From assembly GCA_022457155.1 (NCBI GenBank), contig JAJGOT010000016.1, positions 434,001-498,000 on the forward strand: a stretch of DNA of 64,000 nucleotides, read 5' to 3'. Positions 56,225 through 64,000 of the stretch are shown here, one piece after another (the stretch's first letter is position 1; every line of letters begins with the position of its first letter). The DNA comes from Cladopsammia gracilis. Its lineage: Eukaryota; Cnidaria; Anthozoa; Scleractinia; Dendrophylliidae. The notes beneath the pieces are model-generated. The model was given only the letters and a program-made list of their open reading frames with translations. It was not told where the DNA came from and searched no databases. The position numbers were made by a program, and so were the translations under genes.

Positions 56225-57046
56225 TCAACAACAACTGTAACAACAGGTACAGCCATGTGAAACAACAAGATGGCCGATCTCCAACACTGAGAGGATTATT
56301 GCGATGCCGTTCTTTGCGATGAAGATGGTCTCGTCTTTTCCGTAGTATTTGAACACCAACACGCGAATGATCAAGAAAGCCAAATTCACGCCAATCATTT
56401 CCACAATGTTGCGAATCAAAGCGGTTTTAAAACGTGTTTTCGGCTCCCTCCGGTAATAGAATTTGTTTTCCGCCATTTGTAATGGCGAGAAGAAGAAACT
56501 GATGCAGGCGACAGATATCATTGCTATTTCATATCCTTTGGAAATGTCATACTTGTGTTCTTTTTCGTCCAAGACAATGTCTAGCATTTCAACCACATCG
56601 AATAGATCGATGGCCATTTGAACAGACAACTTGGCGACTAGCTCTCTGCATTTGTCGGAGCTGAACGCATCATCTGCGGTATTCACCAGCAGAAGTAGAA
56701 GAAGTGGTGTAATGCAAAGCACCATCTTCAAGACTTTTGGACCAAGGAACCTTTCCTTTTCAAGGCTATCGACGACAAATCCAAATATTATGATAATATT
56801 TGGTAGTAAAGCGGAGCAAATGTACGCAGCCCAGACAAAAAAGAACTGGCGAAGATCTGCTTTGTGGCAAGCCATCAAACATACCCAAATTACAACCGCT
56901 GGAGCATATAGGAACGACAGAAAATACCAGTTTGAATCTTCCTTGTACTGTGCTGTGTAAGCGGTTAAGAAACCGCACTGAGTTGCCATTAAAGCGAAAA
57001 ATACTACACGTCCGACCCATTTAAGATAGCAAACAGCAGAAGCCAT
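56225..57046 (-). CDS. TMEM26-like membrane protein (locus N)
   Basis: 273 residues, single exon. The frame is open to 57445, but the ATG at 57046 (MASAVCYLKWVGRVVFF) aligns with the other family starts; the 133 upstream residues are basic and unlike the family. DLFDVVEML is at 148-156 and FIAKNG at 242-247. The C-terminus HGCTCCYSCC has five cysteines, like D. The loop after segment 3 is short and has no sequon. Three GAS-type sites lie within 170 bases upstream, the densest set in the window. It is separate from the tandem module but clearly closer to E/G than M is. Confidence 0.82.
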   Translation of the reverse strand: MASAVCYLKWVGRVVFFALMATQCGFLTAYTAQYKEDSNWYFLSFLYAPAVVIWVCLMACHKADLRQFFFVWAAYICSALLPNIIIIFGFVVDSLEKERFLGPKVLKMVLCITPLLLLLLVNTADDAFSSDKCRELVAKLSVQMAIDLFDVVEMLDIVLDEKEHKYDISKGYEIAMISVACISFFFSPLQMAENKFYYRREPKTRFKTALIRNIVEMIGVNLAFLIIRVLVFKYYGKDETIFIAKNGIAIILSVLEIGHLVVSHGCTCCYSCC

Positions 57047-57123
57047 GTCGACTGAAAATGTGCTGATGATCAGAGCGAGCAATGCCTTTTGCCGTCTGGT
57101 GAATATGTGCGAATGACTCTGGT

Positions 57124-57211
57124 TTCCAAGAATCACACAAGGACAGGTGACATGGAAATTCCGAGAACTCGATGTCTTTGTTTTTGTGGCATGACGTAAT
57201 CTTTCTGAGAA
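57124..57211 (-). promoter_or_regulatory. Three GAS-type sites upstream of N
   Basis: TTCCAAGAA (57124-57132), TTCCGAGAA (57159-57167) and TTCTGAGAA (57203-57211), 78 to 165 bases before the ATG. No clean kappa-B palindrome is seen. Confidence 0.55.
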
Positions 57212-57445
57212 ATCACGCGACAGACAATTGCTTTTTTCAGGGAAATGTCGCCGGTCAAACTGAGCAGATTGCATAAAACAAAGGATATTTGTTGGGTAAC
57301 AATAACATAAATCAATAAAGAAACGTGTTTCCAAAGACTTCAATTTTAGGCTGTACGATTTTTTTTTTACAATTGGGAGAACGGTTGAGTTGATTAAAAA
57401 CATGATTTTTTTTTTATAAGCAAACGTTTGGTAATATAGCAGCAT

Positions 57446-58197
57446 TTAAAACCACAGGTAGCCCAAGCTCAAGTAATTTTTAGTAATACCAAGAGAAATG
57501 TTGTAATTTGAACGTCGTGGTAACTGTTGCGTAATAGCGAAATTATAAGGATTTTTATGGGGAAAATTCACTTCGAAAATGAGCGTAAAATTTGGAAAGA
57601 TATTTGAATAAAACTGGCTCACCAGAACTTCTTTGTGTGTTTACTTGTGTCTTGAGTAGTTTCTGGGTCGATTCGAAGTGATCCCAGCGAGTTTTAGTTC
57701 CACTGTTTCCTCCCTAAAAGAGAGATAAGTTTCTCTCTTTTATAGGGAGTTAAGTTCCACTGTTTCTTTTATTTTTCATTTATTTATTTCTCCAAAGATT
57801 AACAAGTTTTCAGGAATGAATAATTAAGAAATAAAGAGAAAAGGGGCAAAAATAGTTAAACTAATACAGTACATTGCCCTCATAGTTGGAAAATATATAT
57901 AATTAAAGGATATTCTTCCTCCCCAAAAGAGAGTACAAGTGTCTCTCTTTTAGGGAGGAAGAAACAGTGGAACTAAAACTCGCTGGAATCACTTCGAATC
58001 GACCCAGAAACCACTTAAGACACAAGTAAACACACAAAGAAGTTCTGGTGAGCCAGTTTTATTCAAATATAGTTCCAAATTTTACGCTCAAATTCGAAGT
58101 GAATTCATCAAATGAATATAAAATCAGAAAACGGCAAACTGATCCTTACGGATTGAATTCATCAACATCACTTGAGCTTGGGCTACCTGTGTTAAAA
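57446..58197. mobile_element. Foldback element of about 750 bp
   Basis: Outer ends CACAGGTAGCCCAAGCTCAA (from 57453) pair with the complement ending at 58190. A long second stem pairs about 57565-57720 with 57945-58105 (GAGCGTAAAATTTGG, ACTTGTGTCTT, GAGTTTTAGTTCCACTG). Short hairpins of AAAAGAGAG type sit at 57713-57754 and 57919-57958. TTAA lies at both outer ends. Non-coding. Confidence 0.7.
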
Positions 58198-58915
58198 CTA
58201 AACGATAAAATCGAACGATGTTTCGTTCGTTGTCGTTCGTTTTCGTTGTCGTCATGACGCCATTTTTAAGTTCAAAATGATTAAAATAAACTGTAAGAAT
58301 AAATAGTTCGCTAAATATTAACATAATAAATAAATTATGTAACGCAACGTAGTTTGGCTTGTGTTTTCTAAGTTTGTGACCTTTTCGTAACACTAAAAGC
58401 TACACTGATAGGCACAGCTGAGGAGATGCCTGAGTACTGGTGTAATACATCCCCAAAGGTCCCCTCTACACCCCAGAGAAATATCAATTAAATAAAAAAA
58501 AAAATAGAATGAGATAAATTATGCCCGAGGAACACACACACTGTAAAAAGCCTATCCAGGTTTCTGTTTCTGTTTCAATAAATTGAAACATTTTATTTTT
58601 TCTCGCTCGTTTAAATAAAGTCACCGTTATGTTACCTTCGGATTATAAAAGAAAAATCTTCTGCCTTTACGAACATGTGTTTTTTGTATCGACCCAAAGA
58701 GATTTGCTTGCGTATTTTGGCGATTTTTTGCCGTCGATTCGTCAATTTTTTTAAAGGCTTTTTGTTGCATTTTTCGACGTCGAAAGGAATCTGGGCCTAG
58801 ACTGGTAGAGCGCACGCTCAAATTGGTGTGTTACCGCCAAATTCGTAACGAGCAATAAATTTCCCGCATTTTGATGTATAATTCATGAGATTTTGGTGGA
58901 GTTTAGGTGCGTATA

Positions 58916-59318
58916 ATGACATTCAAAGTTGGCGCTTTGTTGCTGCTTTTGCTGTTGTCATTTTCTCTCGAAGAAAATGCTGCGGGAGATCAATTCGAGG
59001 GCGCAGAGAATATATTCGGTGACGATTTACCTTCGTTTACGTACGAAATAAACAAGTAAGTGTCTTTATCGAGTTATAATTTTTGAACAAGATAATTAAA
59101 TGATTATTTTTCTTGAATTATTGGAAGAGCCATGTTACCACCATTGTTTTTTTAGCTACCTTATTTATACCATTTCTAAGGAATGGGAAGGCACTGCTGG
59201 CGAAGGTTCTGAATCTGCTCTGTCTGGGTTTATAAGAAGAATCTTCCATAAATCTCGGTGTTCAATTCTATCCTTACTTCTGGGTCATCCCTCCGGCCCG
59301 ACCACAGCTTTCTCTTAA
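58916..59318 (+). CDS. Predicted two-exon small secreted protein
   Basis: Exon 1 (58916-59055) encodes MTFKVGAL followed by a run of seven leucines and SFSLEENAAG, a clear signal peptide. It is followed by the strong donor GTAAGTG at 59056. A 100-base intron ends at a T-rich tract and TAG (59155), and exon 2 (59156-59318) continues in frame to a TAA, giving 100 residues. The mature part is acidic at first (QFEGAENIFGDD), then has EWEGTAGEGSESALSGFIRR and a single Cys. I recognise no family. The splice model is inference: exon 1 and the donor are firm, while exon 2 could be replaced by more distant exons. The stop is 14 bases from the end of the convergent chromo-like gene. Confidence 0.5.
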
Positions 59319-59332
59319 CTGCGCGGTACAAA

Positions 59333-59629
59333 TTATTGTGAAATAACATTTCCCCTGTCTTCCACAGACTCTTCGCCAGGAAGAAAAGTTTTTTCCAAGC
59401 GCTCAAAGGGAAAGTAATTATTCCCATCACAATCGTAGTCACGCCATTCGTCGAACTTCTCACTGAATCCCGTGAAATGAATTTTTATTCGTTTTCTGTC
59501 CTTGTCCACGTCGACTATCTCCACTTCATATAAATTCTTGTCTATATTAGCTATTTTCTGCACTTTAACAACGTTTGCATCGCCGACCTTACTATATTCG
59601 TCCACAAAACATTTCGGTGGACTTGACAT
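59333..59629 (-). CDS. Small chromo-barrel/Tudor-like protein
   Basis: 98 residues from the ATG at 59629 (the frame opens slightly further upstream without an ATG). The segment from VVKVQKI to FTGFSEKFDEWRDYDCDG has the pattern of a chromo-barrel or Tudor-type domain: a beta strand, then a basic IKIHFTGFS strand followed by an EW pair, as in domains that bind methylated histone tails. Such domains usually sit in larger chromatin proteins; here it stands nearly alone, so it may be a partial gene, a stand-alone reader or a transposon-derived piece. No downstream splice donor is obvious. Confidence 0.55.
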   Translation of the reverse strand: MSSPPKCFVDEYSKVGDANVVKVQKIANIDKNLYEVEIVDVDKDRKRIKIHFTGFSEKFDEWRDYDCDGNNYFPFERLEKTFLPGEESVEDRGNVISQ

Positions 59630-59827
59630 TTTGAAAACAGGGCGCAAACGCACTGGCAGTTACGTCATGTAAGGGTCACTGAAACCTGATGTCCTCTTTT
59701 GTGGGCAATGACTTTTTTATGAATATATATTACTTTATATCTTCTCAACAAAGAAATTTCTCATCTCATATGCTAACATCGTTTTGCTTAAATGAGGAGG
59801 AAATCGAACGTAAAAATTTTGATTTAA

Positions 59828-60553
59828 GGTTACAGTGTACCTTCGGAGGTGTCTCCAGTATAACAGCTCTAGCGTCTTAAGATTACACTTAATATACCTA
59901 AACCCAGATATCAAATTAAAGCTTATAGAACTGGCTATCTAAATATGGAAACCATTTCGTAATAAAATGAATTGTCGAATTTTTTACGACGTCTAAATTC
60001 GAACGTCCGAATCAGCTTTAAAACGCTATAACTCAAAGCGATTATTATATTTTGCTAATTTGATTTGTTTTGGGGTTTCCGGACACGAAGCGCTAAAAAA
60101 ACGTGTCGGCGATTTTCCATATTCAATTGCAGTGAAAAGTTACAGAATATTTTCGAAAATTAAGGGGAGAAAAAAAAATTGGAATGATCGCACGGAAATG
60201 GCTCTTGACGAAAAAGTTTTCGGAATTAAGAAATTCGCCGACACGATTTTGTTGATTCTATGTTACCCTAGCTTCTGTCCAAATTTTAGGAAAATCGAAC
60301 AAATTCCCTTTGAGTTGTAGTTCTTTAAATTGTCCCCAACAAGCGAAAAATTAACTTTGAGTAAACGGCGCATAAAAAGACATATCGCTTAACAAACAAA
60401 CTCCGCCCACAAAAGTTATACCGTCATTTCTCCGTCAATTTTCACTATTTTTCGATACTTTTTTTTTTTTGGATGAAAGTTCATTCTGTAAACTTTATTT
60501 TAACGCCCAAAAAAATTTTCAATAAATTTTCGATCTGAAGGTACACTGTAACC
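59828..60553. mobile_element. TTAA element, 726 bp
   Basis: Ends GGTTACAGTGTACCTTC at 59828 and complement ending at 60553. TTAA at 59824-59827 and 60554-60557. No convincing ORF. The DNA just left of it (about 59755-59805, TGCTAACATCGTTTTGC) recurs at 63960 to the window end. Confidence 0.75.
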
Positions 60554-60810
60554 TTAACAACTGTTTTGAGACCCTAAAAAGATTGGCTTGATTCGAACAG
60601 TTTTCGTGAATGAGGTTCTGATAAAAAATCGAAGTGCGCCTTTTTCATCAAATTGGTGGTGAAGTTTCTTGCAGATTTATATCAGTTTAGGTCATGTGTG
60701 GAATTTGTTAGGCGCCATTTCCTTTCTGCTTTTCTTCTCATCCCTTTTGTAATGACTAAAATCTCGTCATTATACCACGGTTAACGTGGCCTCAAAAAAC
60801 ATCCACTGGA

Positions 60811-61140
60811 TATGCACTGAGGTCTGATCAAAAAATCATGTTAGCGGTTCCACATGGCAAGATGCTTATAACACTTGGAGCGAGGGTATTCTCTTCTGCT
60901 GCTCCAAACCTCTCGAACAACCTCGATCTGGAAATTAGCGGCCTTGATTCTCAATCTGACATCTAGACATATCTTTTTGGACGCGCTTTTGATTTGTAAT
61001 AATATTTCTTTATCTTATTTTTCTATATACTTGTAAATTTTTGATAGATTTAAGTACCATTTTTATTTATGAGTTGTAATTTTTTTTATCTTTTTAAAGC
61101 GCGCATTTGATCGTGTACATGAAATTTGCGCTATATATAT
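60811..61140 (+). pseudogene. 3-prime relic of a CR1/L2-type LINE
   Basis: Translation gives LRSDQKIMLAVP, GARVFSSAAPNL and NNLDLEI, a stop, then TYLFGRAF. This is the C-terminal signature of CR1/L2-type reverse transcriptases (a yGxRAFS-xxAPxLWNxLP-like block, then LKtxLF). A tail with GCGCATTTGATC and GCGCTATATATA follows and matches the short tail at 49128. 5-prime truncated and decayed. Confidence 0.65.
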
Positions 61141-61884
61141 ATTTTAATTATTATTATAATTATTTTATCACAAAATCAATCTTCATCGCGCGAAATACCT
61201 AGTAAGTGAATCATGTATTCCAGAATCACGGTACTTTAGAAACTTTTTTCTTCCTGAAAGGTGCAATCAGGCAAATTCGTTGTCATTTTTAAAATTTTTG
61301 TTCCGGGCCATTTAATTACAGATTTGCAACAAGGTTAACTCGAGACTGCAGGTCACATAAGGAAATTGTTCTGAAGTGTTTGGGACTGAGACTGTCATAC
61401 ATTGCAACTGAGAAATATTTTCGAAGGGGTTCAGTCCCGTCTATACTTGAGTAAAGCTATAAGTAAGCTATATGCATTTGATATCATTTTTGTTTAGCGA
61501 TAACCCATGGGTGTTGCAGGGCGAAATCTAAAAGAACCGTGCCGTATATTATTTTATTTGCATGATGTTGCTTTTGTCGGAGGTATAAACTTGAATAATT
61601 TGACCTGTAGTACAGTGTAGCCTGAGTACCATAAATAACTAATATTTATCTACAGCAAAGTGAAGAGGCTGGCTTAGGTTCTTCTGTTGTTAATTAGTAT
61701 CAATGTTTTTGGTCGTTTTGCAAGAGCTTACAAAAATATTGGCACGCCCAGTCATACCCTCTCTTTTGCGATTGATTAGTTCACAGTAATGTTACCGTTG
61801 CTAGTAAAGCATTACTCGTGGTCTGAGAGAGATAAGAATCCAACATCAGTGTTGAACATAATACAAACGCTAGTTAGCTGGTTT
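61141..61884. other. Gene-free AT-rich stretch
   Basis: I see no gene, no strong hairpin and no recognisable repeat in this interval. Confidence 0.4.
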
Positions 61885-62257
61885 ATGGCAAGCCGTTTGT
61901 AGCTAAATGTAATCTTAGATATGTATGTTCAATCCTTTAAATAAAGGATTCAATCCAATCTTTAAATTTTATATTTAATCCAATAACACGAATATTGATT
62001 CAATCCAATCCTTAAATTTATATGCAATCCAATACCGCATATATTGATTCAATCGAATAACACGAATATTGATTCAATTCAATCCTTAATTTTATATGCA
62101 ATCCAATACCGCATATATTGATTCAATCCAATAACACGAATATTGATTCAATCCAATCCTTAATCTTATATGCAATCCGAAAATATATGTTCAATCTTCT
62201 TGGGACGAGCGCGGCCATATAGAACCAGGGTAACCTGTGCAAGTTATAGAACAAAAA

Positions 62258-62515
62258 ATGGCGGCAGAGTGGGAAGAAGAATTTGACATAGAAGTTGAGT
62301 TTCCCAAGTTTCTAGAAGAAGTTGTGGATAGAACCGAGATAATACTTGGGAACTTTGATACAGAAGCTGCAGAAATGCAGGCCGAAGTTCTTAATCAAAC
62401 ATTTAGCCTGCTTTATAGGTCGATGAAAGAGTGCTGCAACCTTGACACGGAGGACAAGGAAAATCTCGATTCCTTCGCCCATTTTCGGGATCTAGTTTTG
62501 CCAAACTTTCTCTGA
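62258..62515 (+). pseudogene. Truncated 5-prime part of the element ORF (left arm)
   Basis: From ATG 62258 it encodes MAAEWEEEFDIEVEFP and an acidic N-terminal region, then leaves the homologous sequence at 62472 and stops after 13 unrelated residues. It preserves the start codon that the right-arm copy has lost. Confidence 0.6.
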
Positions 62516-63059
62516 CTCTTCGATGTTGAATCCGTAACCCAATAGTTTTCAGATAACCGGCTATTATGTTGCAACCAGAAGCACTCCCATGGATATCTAT
62601 GTAATCTTGAATGATCCGGTCGAGTCGTTCATCAGGTAAGTTGTCAAAGCCCCTCATATTCTCTAAACCATACTCTGCTACTCGTCTGTGAACTGTCCAC
62701 CTCGAAACTCCGAGCATCTCTACAATCCTTGTACAAGTGAATCCCAGTCCTCGCAGTTCTTCTAGCATCCCAACAGGAATTTTGATAGATGGTCTTCCGG
62801 GATTTTTTCCTTTTCCCCTATCTATCGTAACTGAATCCGCAGCCACAGTAGACGGAGTGATAGTCCGGCGACGAAGCACACTAAGCACATCTACTAAGGC
62901 CTCAGCGATGGAATCGAGATTTTCCTTGTCCCTCGTGTCAAGGTTGCAGCACTCTTTCATCGACCTATAAAGCAGGCTAATTGTTTGATTAAGAACTTCG
63001 GCCTGCATTTCTGCAGCTTCTGTATCAAAGTTCTCAAGTATTATCTCGGTTCTATCCAC
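62473..63059 (-). pseudogene. Helix-turn-helix part of an integrase/transposase-like protein
   Basis: Read leftwards, the frame runs from VVDRTEIILENF through LRRRTITP to a HTH-like segment GRPSIKIPVGMLEELRG...TRIVEMLGVSRWTVHRRVAEYGL and on to the HRRVRESLAKLDPEN region. This resembles the N-terminus of integrase-core proteins abundant in cnidarian genomes (from memory, not searched). The right-arm start is shifted by 4 added bases near 63118, and the catalytic core is missing because the frame runs into antisense of the left arm. Not functional alone. Confidence 0.6.
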
Positions 63060-63544
63060 AACTTCTCCTAGAAACTTGGGAAACTCAACTTCTATGTCAA
63101 ATTCTTCTTCCCACTCTGCATGTCGCCATTTTTTGTTCTATAACTTGCACAGGTTACCCTGGTTCTATATGGCCGCGCTCGTCCCAAGAAGATTGAACAT
63201 ATATTTTCGGATTGCATATAAAATTAAGGATTGGATTGAATCAATATTCGTGTTATTGGATTGAATCAATATATGCGGTATTGCATTGCATATAAAATTA
63301 AGGATTATATAATTGGATTGAATCAATATTCGTGTTATTCGATTGAATCAATATATGCGGTATTGGATTGCATATAAATTTAAGGATTGGATTGAATCAA
63401 TATTCGTGTTATTGGATTAAATATAAAATTTAAAGATTGGATTGAATCCTTTATTTAAAGGATTGAACATACATATCTAAGACTACATTTAGCTACAAAC
63501 GGCTTGCCATACTAAGTTAAGTACCTAGGAGTATACTCATACTC

Positions 63545-63808
63545 ATTTTTCTTTGGACAAATCTGTCCAAGCGGGGAAAGGTGCAATGAGGTTAACCCTA
63601 TGTGAAGCACCAACCCGTGAAACAAGGCCAGACCATTACACCGGGAACTCCGTGCCCTGCTCTTTACGACAAGTGTATGGGTTCTTTAACGTCCCCTGCT
63701 TACCATATAACACTGAAGATGCAGGAGACGGGGCCTACGATTTTTCGTCCTTATCCGAGAAGACTAGAACATCTAACCATTTGCGGATACCATTGCAAAG
63801 GCAGCATG

Positions 63809-63849
<41 letters not shown>

Positions 63850-63915
63850 TGGGGCTCGAACCCGAGACCTCCCGCACAGCAGTCCGGCGCTGTACCAACT
63901 GGGTATGTGGATCGT
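63545..63915 (-). mobile_element. tRNA-derived SINE
   Basis: On the minus strand the head (from about 63912) reads AGTTGGTACAGCGCCGG, then GGTTCGAGCCC at about 63853-63863, which match pol III A-like and B boxes. A conserved body follows (TAAGGACGAAAAATCG, GGGACGTTAAAGAACCC). The head does not fold as a full functional tRNA. Confidence 0.7.
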
Positions 63916-63945
63916 CCATGATAGTTGCACAGTCGTGACAATCCC

Positions 63946-64000
63946 AAATTTCTCATCTCACATGCTAACATCGTTTTGCTTAAATGAGATCCTAAAGAGC
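63946..64000. repeat. Dispersed repeat cut by the window edge
   Basis: AAATTTCTCATCTCA(C/T)ATGC and CTAACATCGTTTTGC also occur at 59755-59805, in the same orientation. Confidence 0.6.

Larger units (their letters stand above)
61885..63510. mobile_element. Palindromic transposon derivative, 1.6 kb
   Basis: Arms 61885-62472 and 62910-63510 are inverted copies starting ATGGCAAGCCGTTTGTAGC. Each contains a tandem array of ATTGATTCAATCCAATA-type repeats (about 61923-62180 and 63190-63460), a promoter-like stretch and the first codons of the same ORF (MAAEWEEEFD). The 437-bp loop carries the continuation of the ORF from the right arm. It looks like a transposon whose 5-prime half was duplicated head to head. 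TA lies at both ends. Confidence 0.8.

Noticed and set aside
57047..57445. 133-residue upstream extension of locus N
   Set aside because: All paralogues start at the position of 57046, and the extension overlaps the promoter with three GAS-type sites.
60060..60320. 86-residue open frame
   Set aside because: It lies inside a non-autonomous TTAA element and is Lys/Phe-rich with no motif.
61923..62200. Tandem repeats with alternating words, considered as a CRISPR array or satellite gene
   Set aside because: They are mirrored at 63190-63460 and are part of the arms of a palindromic transposon.
63840..63912. Possible tRNA gene on the minus strand
   Set aside because: A and B boxes are present but no complete cloverleaf or acceptor stem can be drawn, and a SINE body follows directly.
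63553..63921. 122-residue plus-strand ORF near the window end
   Set aside because: It is the antisense of a SINE and has no independent support.

Overview
The window is animal nuclear DNA. The genes are eukaryotic (a clade-B-type serpin, TMEM26-like membrane proteins, a chromo-barrel-like protein). Between them lie very many foldback/MITE elements, an intact tyrosine-recombinase retrotransposon, a LINE relic and a tRNA-derived SINE. This mix, with G/C-tract-ended elements whose wording I associate with coral genomes, suggests a cnidarian, most likely a stony coral. That assignment is inference.

Layout. 0-5.4 kb: the last codons of an unknown gene, an intronless serpin, then several foldback repeats. 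6-50.5 kb and 53.8-57 kb: a tandem cluster of about 14 loci encoding one family of intronless proteins of about 265-310 residues with 7-8 predicted membrane segments. The closest recognisable relative is TMEM26. I name the loci by position. 6034(-) is A; 15472(+) B; 21299(-) C; 22601(+) D; 24280(+) E, split by a transposon; 29345(+) F, broken. 31345(+) is H; 37671(-) I, frameshifted; 39592(+) J, broken; 42417(-) K; 45349(+) L, broken; 49634(+) G. 53810(-) is M, divergent, and 56225(-) is N. Nine are intact. Flanking DNA shows that the cluster grew by repeating a module ordered B(+) A(-) C(-) D(+) E(+) F(+). Later copies are H..I-J and K-(D lost)-L-G, and two ghost promoters mark lost A-type genes.

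The strongest unexplained signal is regulatory. Nearly every family member has a palindromic TTCNNNGAA (STAT/GAS-type) site upstream. Several also have a near-perfect kappa-B palindrome (GGGGATTCCCC, GGGGAATCCCC or GGGAAATTCCC) just distal to it, in the same order. With glycosylation-sequon arrays that vary between paralogues in one loop, frequent duplication and pseudogene formation, this suggests an NF-kB/STAT-inducible, fast-evolving, possibly immune membrane-protein family. The function itself is not shown by the sequence.

Mobile DNA. A complete PAT/Ngaro-type DIRS retrotransposon (10910-15398) sits between the promoter and start codon of B. A 3.0-kb transposon with a 6-bp target duplication splits E. 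A 2.1-kb foldback element with about 840-bp arms lies in TTAA between L and G. Paralogous segments give empty sites for the last two. 57.4-64 kb: another foldback, a predicted two-exon secreted peptide gene convergent with a small chromo-barrel-like gene, a TTAA element, a LINE 3-prime relic, a palindromic transposase-derived element and a SINE.
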